Origin: Tausonia pullulans
Lineage: Eukaryota; Basidiomycota; Tremellomycetes; Cystofilobasidiales; Mrakiaceae
DNA: 64,000 bases
Assembly (NCBI GenBank): GCA_951802195.1
Contig: OX637630.1
Location: 372,001-436,000 of the forward strand
Direction of reading: 5' to 3'
Shown here: positions 53,610 through 64,000 of the stretch, in pieces
Layout: every line of letters begins with the position of its first letter
How positions within the stretch are numbered: the first letter of the stretch is position 1
Program-made: the position numbers and the translations under genes
Notes under the pieces: generated by a model
Database searches by the model: none
Told to the model about the DNA's origin: nothing
What the model saw: only the letters and a program-made list of their open reading frames with translations

Positions 53610-55989
53610 ATGCACACTTCGGACTCGTCTCCCCACCTAGATGTTCTGGAAGACCTTCCAGATGAGCTGGCCATCCTGAACCGGCACTGGGTCAGCTCCG
53701 AGCGCAACCCACTCCTCCGGTGCGTTGCTTTCTCCCTCCCTTTGGAGTCGTGTGCACCGCCGTGTGCGCCCTGACAGAGGGTTCTGAGGCTGATAATCCT
53801 GATCCTACCTTCATTTTGGGTGCTGCTTCTCCTCCTTCACCAGCGTTCAGCCTTTCAAGTGCGTCTGAGCCTCAGTTGGGGGGCGACTCTACGTGCGGCT
53901 GCGGCTAGCTTCTGACTTTCATCCTTTACCTGGGATTTCCGGTCTCTGTCTCTTTCTTAGATTCCTTTACGTTTTGTGGACTCTCTTCTCTGCCTTGTGA
54001 GTAGTCTTCCATCCGGTGATGACGTTCACTGTACGCTGGCACAGCTGCTGTGCAGGGCCTGCACTGACTTTGCATTTCTCCCTCTCTTACCCATGTCCTG
54101 TCCAGCCTTATTATCATCCCGGTCTCGTTTATCTACTATGCCCCGCGCTGGAACCGACCGCGACAGAGCTGGCGTTAGTCTTCTCGCAACAAATCAGGGT
54201 AGTGCGGGCCGCTGATCTCCACGCCAACAGCTCTCTCCCGCTGCGTTCGCGTCAGTTTCACTCGATGGGTGCAGGGCCTTGTTGCTCGATGCGAGTTGGA
54301 TCATCTCGGCCGTGATCTGAGTATTATCCCTGTGAGTTGTTTTGTGGCGCGCAAATCACGTGCGCATGACCAAGGCTGATTCCGCGCAATTCGGTTAGGA
54401 CCCCGCCATCCTCTCTTGCTCGCGACACGTTTTCCTTCCAGCTCTTCCTCCCCATCTTCTGACGGGGTTTCCGCTTCTATCCCTGCAACATCTCGAGCGC
54501 ACCCGCGGCTCCTGGGCTGCCCCGCACGAGCCCTTCCTCTCGTCGCTTGACCGTCTCGTTGACCGCGTCTCAGGCAAACCGTCTCGTCTCGCAGGCGGGG
54601 TTTTGAGAGCAAAACGAAGGGCGTGGAAAAAGGGCATGCTCCCCTGGGAGAAGGCACCAGATCAGCAGGAGAGAGTCCCGGCGTTCTGGTTCCACAAGGA
54701 CGGGGTGGAAACGATTGGCGAAGACGAGATCGTCGGGCTCAACTTCCACGGAGGGGCCTATGTCGCGGGGACAGCGCTCGAGTCGGACGGAACCGCCAAC
54801 ATCCCCAAGCAGATCCTCGCCTCCACGCCAATCCACCATATCCTCTCGGTCGACTACCGACTTGCGCATTGCAATCCCTTTCCCTGCAGCCTCATCGACG
54901 GCATCGCTGCGTACCACTACCTTGTCACGATCGAAGGGATCCCTCCGGAGCGGATCGTCATAATCGGAGACAGTGCCGGCGGTCACCTTGCACTTGCGCT
55001 CACGAGGTATTTGAGGGATGAGGGGGAAAAGCTCGGGATGGGGATGCCTGCTGGGATGGGTGAGATCGTTCCTTCTTCCCCATAGCGCTCAGGGGCAACT
55101 AAGTGCTGAACAAGTCGCTGCCGTTGCACAGTCTGCTTCTCGCCTTGGGCAGACATGTGAGTATGGGCTTCTTCTCCGTTCCTCTTTCCCCTTTTGCTGA
55201 ACCTTGTCCCGCTAAAGGACCTTCTCCATCATGGGCGCTCCGAACTCGAGCGGATCTACTAACCGCTACAGTGACATCGTCCGTCTCCTACTTGCCTGCA
55301 TCTCCCTCCTTTCCCCTTTTATTCTCATTCACTAATCCCCCTCTCCCACCTTTTTCTAGATTCACGACAACCTTCCCCCCTATGCCGTCTCCCTCGCTCT
55401 TCGCGCCATTCCCCGTTCTTCCCTCTCCTCTCCCTACATCTCCCCATGTGCATTGCATCTCCCCCGCTCTTCTTCGGGCCTCACTTCCTTTGAAGGGTTT
55501 CCACCGAGTTTCATCGTCGCGGGAGAGGCGGAGCGACTGAGAGATGAGATCAGGGAACTTGTCGTGCGGATGAGGATGGCTGTGGGAGATGGAGTAGCTG
55601 GAGGGGAGTGTGAGTACCTGGAAGAGGAAGGAGCGGTCCATGATTATCCGATCTTTGCATGGCAAAGAAGGGAATCGAGGAGGGCGATGAGGAGATTGGA
55701 TCGGTGGGTGAGGAGGGTGGTACTGGCGAGTGTCAAGGAGAGGAGCGGGGCTGTTTTGGGAGATAGACTGGCGTCGGTTGCGTCGTCGAGGGGGGTCAGC
55801 CCGGCTCGCGGGCAGGAGGATTGGGAGGAGGAGGAGGGCTACGTCGAGACGATGTTGGAACTCGGAGGGGAGGCTCTCGAGATGCTTGGCAAAGGGACGG
55901 TGGCGAGCTCCGATCTGGAGCAGGGGGAGGAAGAGAAGGAGCAGGTTGTCCGGAAACGGTCGAGCTGGGGGAGGTTGCGAGCTGTGTGA
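53610..55989 (+). CDS. HSL-type alpha/beta hydrolase (esterase/lipase), membrane-anchored
   Basis: Alpha/beta-hydrolase-fold-3 enzyme (hormone-sensitive-lipase group), predicted to cleave esters. ATG 53610 starts MHTSDSSPHLDVLEDLPDEL. A membrane segment is spliced from two exons (FLYVLWTLFSAFLIIIPVSF). CVRVSFTRWVQGLVARCELD precedes the catalytic part. The oxyanion motif is LNFHGGAYVAGTA, the nucleophile elbow is VIIGDSAGGHLALALTRYLR, and next is VCFSPWADMTFSIMGAPNSS. The acid residue lies in FIVAGEAERLRDEIRELVV and the His in AVHDYPIFAW. A basic then acidic tail ends SSWGRLRAV at TGA 55987-55989. About eight exons. The joins M-V-CFSPWADM and M-TFSIMG were set by motif and phase. Substrate unknown. 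It converges on the Bax-inhibitor gene 227 bp away. Confidence 0.88.
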
Positions 55990-56216
55990 TAATGGTTGGC
56001 GCCCTACCACTCCACCCCCCTGCTCTTCTCTGTCCATTATGTACGATCCTAATGCCCCTTCTCGTTCGTCTGCAAGAGCGAAAAGGACGTGATAACGAGA
56101 GGAAAACAGATCAGAAGAAGGAAGTGACAAGATCATTTCCACATATACAAAAAAGAAAAACAGGGAGAAAAGGAAAGGGGAAAGTAGGAAATCATCTGCA
56201 AACAGCAGACAACCAC

Positions 56217-57541
56217 TTAGTCTCGCTGGGAGTTGGAGAGGACGCGGAGGATCTGGAGGAAGAGGTTGAGGATGTCGAGATAGAGCCGGAGAGCACCCAT
56301 GATGTACTGAGAGGAGAAGCACATATGTCAGTCAAATCCGAAAGAGCTTGGCAGGTCCAACGTCCGCACCTCGTCAGGCGACAACTTCTTCTGGATCTGG
56401 TGGGTGTCATAGAGGATGTAGCCGCTGAAAACAAGGCAGCCGAGGAGGGCGAGGACGAGGTCCATCGTCCGGCTAAAGGGGAAGAAAATGGAGACCATTG
56501 AAGTTGTGAAAATGACCATGAGGCCAGCGACTGCAAGGAGCCGAGAAGGTGGGCGTCAAGGGCTGCGGGAGACGCAGAGACCAGAAGGACGCACAGAGCC
56601 AGGGGGCGAGCGAGTCGAACTCATACTTGCTCTGCCACGTGAACGCGGTGAGGCCAATGACTGGAAGCAGGGCCACAGCCTCAGTTAGGAATCTTACGAC
56701 GTTGTCCATGGTGGGAGTCTACTCACAGACGCCAAGTGTGATGAAGAGGGCCTGGATGACGATGGCCGTCTCGTAGAAGCTGACGACGGTTCCAATGGCG
56801 GCGGCCTCGGCGAGTGTGAAGACACCGAGGATGACAACTGAGTGAGGGTTTCAGTTCGTCTGAATGGGAAACGGGAAGCAAGGTAAAGACCCACGGTTGA
56901 CCGGATGCTGATCGATCTTCCAAAAGAGAGCACCGAGCGAGCCAAACGACGTGACAAGAGGAATCCACATAAACCAGGTATTCTCACGCACCCAGCCGGT
57001 GACGGTGGGCTTCACAGTGAGTTAGCATTTAGCACCTCATATGGTATGAGGCCGACCCACGCACCTGGACCATGATGAGTGAGACGATGGCCGTGAAGAG
57101 CAGCTGAACTGAGAGAATGCTGTAGACCTTCTTGATGAAGGCGTGACGGACAGTCACATCTGACGACGAGACGGTTGATCCGTACTGGTCGGGAGTAAAC
57201 ATCGGTCAATATGCTGGGAAGGCTGGTTACGCAACGCTGCTGCGATGGTGCCGGGTCGTCTCGCGAGGCCAGGCCTGAGGCGGAGCTGACCTTGAAATCA
57301 TCGTCGTCGCTCCCGACGCTCGCGCCTCCATCGAGACTTGCGCGAGCAAGAAGAGGGGCTGACACCGAGGGTCCGGCCGAGTCAGGCTCGTGAGAGACAG
57401 CCTGGTACGACTTGGGAGCCGTGGGAGCGGGCGTGTCCTGGTAGGCGGGTGGAGCGCTGAAGCGGGGATGGGTGAAGAGAGCTATCGTCAGAAAGCGCTG
57501 TCCTGGGATAGAGTGGAAGGAGCTGAGGCTGACTAGGGCAT
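56217..57541 (-). CDS. BXI1: Bax inhibitor-1/TMBIM family protein
   Basis: Seven-helix membrane protein of the BI-1/LFG group, linked to ER calcium leak and stress. An 8-nt first coding exon (ATGCCCTA, 57534-57541) joins after intron 57457-57533 to give MPYAPPAYQDTPAPTAPKSY, a Pro-rich N-terminus usual in fungal members. Then come VRHAFIKKVYSILSVQLLFT, AIVSLIMVQ, PTVTGWVRENTWFMWIPLVT, LVILGVFTLAEAAAIGTVVS, FYETAIVIQALFITLGV, GLTAFTWQSKYEF and MDLVLALLGCLVFSGYILYD. The last exons give THQIQKKLSPDE and YIMGALRLYLDILNLFLQIL, ending SNSQRD at 56217. The YDTHQI and ALRLYLDILNLF motifs define the family. A start further up in the continuous frame (57608, MTSLAHV) is possible but less family-like. 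Confidence 0.9.
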
Positions 57542-57762
57542 GGAGTGCGTAAAATGTGGCGGGTTGTGTTGGTGGTGGTCGAAAGACAACGTGGGCTAGG
57601 CTGGTCATCGTCGTCTCGCTTCCCTCCGCGGGCTTACGCGCGCTCGGCCCGTCTCGACTCCCCTCCACCTCCGGCTGTTCCACTGTCTCGACGCGTCGTC
57701 TCGCCGAGTTCCATAACCACCACCGCCCTCAGTGCCGGAGGCTCTCTCTCCAGTCTGCCACG

Positions 57763-59392
57763 ATGTCTTCGGTCTCTGCGAGGTCCCATGTCCTCCTCGC
57801 CTTTTGGACTGTAGTTCTGTTCAACCTCCCTTTTTGGTGGTACTCGACCTCCATCGAGCGGCTTCCCTTGCCCGTCCTTTCCGATTCCGACCGTCTCGCA
57901 CTCGAGGTGCATATCACGTCCTCCGTCGACGAACGCCGAAACTGATGCTCGCGGGCTTCTTCTCAGGCCTTCGCTCGCTCCGCCTCCCAAGCGCAAGATA
58001 GGCAGGCGCGCGATGGCCGAGTGACGAAGTACGCGCCTCACTGGCGGCTAGCATTTACCCTCCTCCTCGAGGACATCGTGGACGGGAGCCCTCCGCTTGC
58101 CTGGGAAATCGAGTCTGGTATAGCAGGTGAGAACCGGTGTCCTGCCTGGCTGCCTCATCCCGCTATCGCACTAAACCTTGGTCAACGGACACGCGCGCGC
58201 CTCTTTCGCCACTGCCATCTCTTCTCAGACGTCTTCTCCCCTCTACTTGAGGCTCTTGAGCAATTCCACACCTTCAGCATTGAGTCATCAATTCAATACC
58301 ACGCTCCACTCCTCGTCACGCCCGTCCAGGACAACTCCAGCAGCGGCTGGCTTGTCGGCGCGGACGACGCCAAGGCGTTCGTCAATTCGGAGGCCTGGAG
58401 CCTCGGTTCGTACGGCGTGATTGACGAGCCGACGCTCCAATTCATGGTTTTTGTCCCGAGGGCATCGAGGAGCCCTCTCGCGTTCGAACGCACTGCGGGA
58501 GGTGTGTGGATAGTCACCCAGGGACGGGGGGCTCGACTGGCTGAGCTGACATCCCTCCCTATGACCAGGCTCCTCTCGTTCCATTCTCATCCCGCAGCAG
58601 GGCTCCCTAGTCATCCACACCCCTCCTCCAGACGCAGCCAGCAGGACCCTCTCGCGCTCCGATCTCCATCCCGTCCTCCAAACCCACCTCCAAGCCCTTT
58701 CCACCCTTCTCGGCATCCCCTCGTCCTCGTCCTCGTCCTCAGGACCCCTCTCCTCCTCCCAGCTCTCCACTCTCCTCCGCCAGCGGTCTGCGGAGAACAT
58801 CATCGAAGCGACCCAGGCGCTTAGCTCGCTCACTCGACTCATCGACAAGATTAGCGAGATGCGCGTCGGACCAATGGTTCAGGAGGCTGTTAAAGGCTCT
58901 GTTACTGAGCTTGAGGCGGTGGGTCGTTGTCTCCTCCCCCCCTCCCCCTTCTCTCCTTCCAGAGGAGCCGACGCTTAATGCTTATTTCTCTCGACATAGA
59001 TTGCTCGATCCCTGTCATCGTCTTCTTCCACACCAACCTCCCTCGCCACCCTTCAAGCCATTTTCTCCCACTCCGCCCGCGCCCTCCAACTCTCCTCCTC
59101 AGCCTTCTTCCACCCGAGCATGCTCGGCCTCCTCTACTTCGTTTGTCCCCTGCCCCTTTCCCGGTCTTCCTCTTCTCCCTACTGACGTGCTGGCACACAG
59201 CCCGACGAGCACAAGTACGCCGTCTACACCCCATTGTTCGCGCCGGTTGGTGTCCCGCTTGTCGTCGCACTTGTCAAGGAGATCAAACGGAGAAAGAAGG
59301 AGAAGCGAGAGAGGAAGAAGGCGGCGTCAGAGAAGGAGAAGGCGGATGGTGCTGCTACGACCGCCGGGCGGATAGATGCCGTACCGATTTGA
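57763..59392 (+). CDS. GPI17: PIG-S/GPI17 subunit of GPI transamidase
   Basis: ER membrane subunit of the complex that attaches GPI anchors to proteins. ATG 57763 gives MSSVSARSHVLLAFWTVVLF, an N-terminal membrane helix, then NLPFWWYSTSIERLPLPVLS, the PIG-S hallmark. The lumenal domain includes WRLAFTLLLEDIVDGSPPLA, HAPLLVTPVQDNSSSGWLVG, DDAKAFVNSEAWSLGSYGVI and LQFMVFVPRAS. Further exons give a Ser-rich loop and IIEATQALSSLTRLIDKISE. A second membrane helix near the end (YTPLFAPVGVPLVVALVKEI) precedes a cytosolic Lys/Arg/Glu-rich tail ending TGA 59390-59392. About six exons. It is divergent from the Bax-inhibitor gene (221 bp), suggesting a shared promoter. Confidence 0.9.
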
Positions 59393-59621
59393 TGAATCGA
59401 CTTTCGTGGGCGTGATTTCCAGGTGGTCAGAGGCCGAGAGAAAGAGAGAGCACAGAAAACAAAATGAATGTCTTGAGGTTATATCGACCACTTCCTGCCG
59501 CCTACCCATTCCTACTCATCGCCCTTGCTTAGGCCCTGGGACTCTTTCTCCTCCGTACGACCCCCTTCCTACGACTGCGTTTGTCTGAACCCCCTTTCGC
59601 GCAAATCATCTCCTCCCACTC

Positions 59622-62600
59622 TTAATCGACTCGGATCGCGGCTGTAAGAAGTAGCGATATGGACCTGTCAGAACCGCAGCGAGCGCGAGAGAGCCAATGA
59701 TGATAGAAGGCGTACCGTAGAGGCGCCGGATGGCAAAGTAAGAAGCGAGGAACCCAATGGATCCCGTGAGGAGGAAGTTGGCGAGCGAGAGGAGAAGGCT
59801 AGATGCATCGAGTCTTCCATTAGTGGGCGCTCCAGGAAGGAAAAGAAAGGAGAATTTGAGCTGACAGGTAGCCGATGTAGAGCACAACGGAGGCGAGCGA
59901 GTCGAGGCTCAAACGGGAGGCCCAGTAGAAGACGCCGTATAAGAGGAGCCACAGAGCTGAACCGCCACCGGTCGTGAAGGACCGCCAATGCCAGCGATAG
60001 TCCTCGGAACATAGCATGAAGTAGGTGAAGAGGACAGTGATGCTGCGAGGGAAGGAGTCGGTCAGCGGGTCGTCCGTCAAACCCTGAAAATCGAAAAGAA
60101 CTCACGTCGCCGTCGTCAGAACTACGACACAGAACGTGAGGAAGAGGAAGCCAAAGGCGTAGTACGCCTTGCTTCCAAAAAGACTGCCGAGAACGAAAAA
60201 GAGCTCGACAAACGCCGCCGCCCAGGGAAGGAGACCTGCAAGAAGTGCCGCAGGCCAACGCTTGAGATACGTCGGACCAGGCGGGATCTGCCTCGGGATC
60301 TGGTTGACGCGCGTCGGGTGCTGAAGGCCGCCGTGGCGGATGCCGATGACAGTGCCGAACGCCGAGAGCGGAACAGAAATGAGGAACCAGAGGGCGACGA
60401 CGGCGAGGATGGTGCCGAACGGGACCGCCCCAGATGAGCCAGCGCCGATCAGGAAGAGGTCAAGAAGGAAGATGATGACAAAGATGATCCTGAAAGATCG
60501 GGTGGGTCAGTCATGATAGCAGACGGAGGTCAGGAATGAACGGCGCACGAAGGGAAGAGGGTTGCCGTTAGGAAGCCGAGCTTGCGGAAGTCCTTGCCCT
60601 CAAGGGAGGCGTAGACGCGGGAAGAGACGTAGCCAGCGATGCTGAGGGGTAGAGAGAGATAGCAAGGGGTAAGGTTTGATGTCGGTCTAAGGAGAGTTCG
60701 CTAGCTTTTCTCACAAGCCGAAGAACGTCCAGCAGATAATGAGGACCGTCGCGAGCGATCCACGGTTCGAGGGCGAGAGAAATCCGAAGAGCGCAAAGAC
60801 GAGGGTGACCGCAGTCATGGCGACGAGCTGGGCTCCATTTCCAACCATCACAGAGAGGAGCAGCGAGTTGGGAGGCGGGCGGAAGACCTGGGTGTGTGCA
60901 TCTCCCGTCAGCTTGGGCACTCGCCTCCGGTTCTATCAAGAGACTTGCCTCCCCATGAACGAGCTTCCATCCCCAGTCCTCCTGGACATCCTCGCTAAGA
61001 TCGATGGCATTGTATCTTGAGATATCCTTGGAGACGGTCCGATAGAGGATCGTCGAGACCATGACGCCTTGGGATCAAAGTGTCAGCTTTGAGCCGCCAG
61101 AGACAATGGAGAGTAATGCAGGGGACGTACAAAGGAAGATGGCAATGACAAGCTGCATGTGCGTTTGAGAGATCAGTTTTCGGCTCGGCCCGCGGCGATG
61201 TAATGACCCACCGAGTTGACGAGCGAGAACCAGTGGATCTTCGGGTCAAAAACGTGCAGGTAGTTGTCCCAGCGGAAACCCCAGGGGATGTCCGAGGGGA
61301 CAAAGCCGATCGAGTACGTGTAGAATAGGTGATTCTCCTTGTCCTCGCTCAGGGTCTGAGGAGTCCTGATACTGCAGTCCGGCGCGGTCGCGCCATCTGT
61401 GAAGGAGGCGTAACTGAAAAGTGTCGCCCGGATGTCAGCAAAAAATACCACCGTGAATAGGAGGTAAAGGGAGGAGGGTATGGGGGGGAAAGGGTCCGTA
61501 CGAGCGAGGGTAGACAAGGAGACCAACGACACGGAAGTTCTTGTCGTTATCGCGAGAGTGGTAGCTGAAAAGGGGGAGTCATCAGCACCGACACACGAAG
61601 TGATGTGGTCAGCCGAGTGACCACGCACTAGATGAAGATGTCAAAGTGGTTGTTGATGGCCGGAATGTGGCTGTCGGCAATATCCTCGCCCTGGAGAAGC
61701 GGAGGTCAACTTGAGCATTGCCCAGGTGGTTAACGACCAGCCGACATACCAGGTTGACTCCTCCAATGTCGTCTGTCGTTGGTGTGTTGTTGTAACATAG
61801 ACCGTCAGCTGGTGGTTCCCCGCGTTCCTAGCAATCGAGAGACAGAGCGCACAGAAGGTCTCGTCGGTCCGCTCGTCGCGCTTGATCTCCGCCGCTGGAA
61901 GACGGTCTGCGAGGAACTGATACCCGTAGTCCTCCCGGATGAGGTTGTTGATGAACTCGGCATCCCCAGCGGGGACGTCCGAGAGACAAAGCGTCTGACA
62001 CGTCGAGCTGGGGCGAAGAAGGGAGGGAGATCGGTCAGGGCCATATCGATAGGACGCGACATGACGACATCAGGCTCACTTCTCGAGCATGTGGATCTTC
62101 AGTCGTCGTCAAATCGTTATTAGCCTATTTCACACATCTACTTCAGAACGGTATGCCGACCTCGAAATTGGAGGAGAAGATGCGGTCGCCAAAGAGGATG
62201 GATCCCAGCGACTCAGGCTGCTTCTTCGCTCCACCCAGCGGCTCGCAGAAGTGGAGCCTCGGGTCATAGAAGTCATCTGTGGAAATAGGGTGCCAAGTAT
62301 CAGATGGAAAACGCGGACCTCAATCGGCAGATCCGATCCCACTGACAGCTAATCATCGATCTCTGGTGACAGGCAGGCATGCGAGGGGAATGAAGTGACG
62401 AGTCAGCCTGCTAGTCACCTCTCTCGCTCACGATGCTCAACGTACAAGCTTCTTATTGAGCATGGGGACGAGCGAGTTGACAAATACATCGACCTTATCG
62501 CCCTTGGCGTAGTCGTGGGGAGCCTAGACGAGACGCGAAACGATGGTGCGGTCAGCCAGCGAGGTCTCGTAACGGACGCGTCGACGATGATGACCAGCGG

Positions 62601-62832
62601 ACTGGGCCCGCCTTCTTAGACTCACAGTGCCCTAGAAGAAGGCGCGAATGGGTCAAACAGGGATATACGAGGACGTCAGTTCAAGCGGATTCAAAAACAG
62701 AAGACATCCGAGAGGCGCAACGCCATATGGAGGATGGCAGAGAGGGCGGTCACTCACAGGGAGATAGAAGGCGCTTGCAGGGACAACGGCGAGGAGGGCG
62801 GCAGCGGCCGCGGCTGAGACGGCGAAGCGCAT
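59622..62832 (-). CDS. Transmembrane 9 superfamily (EMP70/nonaspanin) protein
   Basis: Nine-helix endosome/Golgi membrane protein. ATG 62832 starts a signal peptide (MRFAVSAAAAAALLAVVPAS) followed by AFYLPG. The lumenal domain has DDFYDPRLHFCEPLGGAKK, SLGSILFGDRIFSSNFE, DVPAGDAEFINNLIREDYGY, NNHFDIFIYHSRDNDKNFRV and HLFYTYSIGFVPSDIPWGFR. It meets the cytosolic motif LSEDVQEDWGWKLVHGEVFR. Membrane segments follow (LLLSVMVGNGAQLVAMTAVT; IIFVIIFLLDLFLIGAGSSG; AFGTVIGIRHGG). IRHGGLQHPTRVNQIPRQIP and LCSEDYRWHWRSFTTGGGSA are family signatures. The end is spliced: RRLY plus AAIRVD and stop at 59622, matching the conserved K-I-D/R-V-D terminus. The unspliced reading would instead add a spurious hydrophobic tail. 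About 14 exons. Confidence 0.92.
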
Positions 62833-63214
62833 GCGGGAAAAGCTTCTCGAGGCTGGTGGGTAGGAGGCGAGAGTCTCTTGACGACCCGGGGGTGGGGGGA
62901 TCGAGCGAAGTTGAGAGAGTGAGCGAGAGAGAGGGAGAAGGCGGGCGGTGGTTGGAGGCGGCGAGACACGCTTGAGACGGGCGGCCCTGGCGTCTTGCGC
63001 ATGCATCTCTCCGCGGGCTTAGGCTGGGCGGCGCGTCGTCCGCAGCGTAGGTCCTGGCTATCACGCACATAGGGAAGGGAAGTCTCGCTCGCACCTCTTT
63101 GCATCTCGTACAACATAGATCTCAAACGATAGAAACGAAACACAGATGAGGGAAGCAGAACAGCCCTCATCACCACCACCACCACTACCAACAACATCAC
63201 CGAGCCCCAAACCT
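62833..63214. promoter_or_regulatory. Intergenic region between TM9 and ESA1-type genes
   Basis: 382 bp between tandem minus-strand genes, holding the acetyltransferase 3' UTR and the TM9 promoter. It contains AC-rich (CCA)n-like sequence near 63173-63195. No gene seen. Confidence 0.5.

Positions 63215-64000
<786 letters not shown>

Noticed and set aside
59640-59720. Extra hydrophobic C-terminal segment on the TM9 protein
   Set aside because: It is intron read-through; splicing to the last exon gives the conserved Val-Asp terminus of the family.

Overview
The window is eukaryotic nuclear DNA from a fungus, most likely a basidiomycete and plausibly a Pucciniomycotina red-yeast relative. The lineage call is inference from style: GC-rich, short intergenic spaces, nearly every gene broken by several introns of roughly 45-130 nt, a complex I subunit gene present, and Ser/Ala/Pro/acid-rich linkers. 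I found no transposon, virus-like element, CRISPR array, tRNA or rRNA. It reads as ordinary conserved housekeeping chromosome. I see no new multi-gene system; the unusual points are at the level of exon structure, domain variants and one unrecognised small membrane-protein gene.

Layout, left to right: 3' end of SNU66/SART1 (+); cytochrome c peroxidase (+); SNF5/SFH1 chromatin-remodelling subunit (-); PIG-P of GPI synthesis (-); ESCRT-II VPS36 (+); ARO8-type aminotransferase (-); CorA-type Mg transporter (+); a DOCK-family Rho GEF of nearly 9 kb (-); PWP1 (+); a CAMK-like kinase (-); ataxin-3 deubiquitinase (+); an unknown 130-residue membrane protein (-); OMA1 metallopeptidase (+); DOA10 ubiquitin ligase (-); HAP2/NF-YA (-); complex I 21-kDa-type subunit (+); LCCL-domain membrane protein (+); DUF218 protein (-); HSL-like esterase (+); Bax-inhibitor family protein (-); PIG-S (+); TM9/EMP70 nonaspanin (-); 3' end of an ESA1-type MYST acetyltransferase (-).

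The genes mostly alternate strand, giving convergent 3' pairs 85-345 bp apart (one gap of 694 bp) and divergent pairs that may share promoters. They do not form a cluster. Thematic pairs exist, but each is also expected by chance: two GPI-anchor genes (PIG-P, PIG-S), two Cdc48-linked ubiquitin genes (ataxin-3, DOA10), several mitochondrial genes (CCP1, OMA1, complex I), and the membrane-traffic genes VPS36 and TM9. Gene ends were set by reading splice junctions by eye so that family motifs stay in frame. Exon joins are therefore inference, strong where both phase and motif agree.
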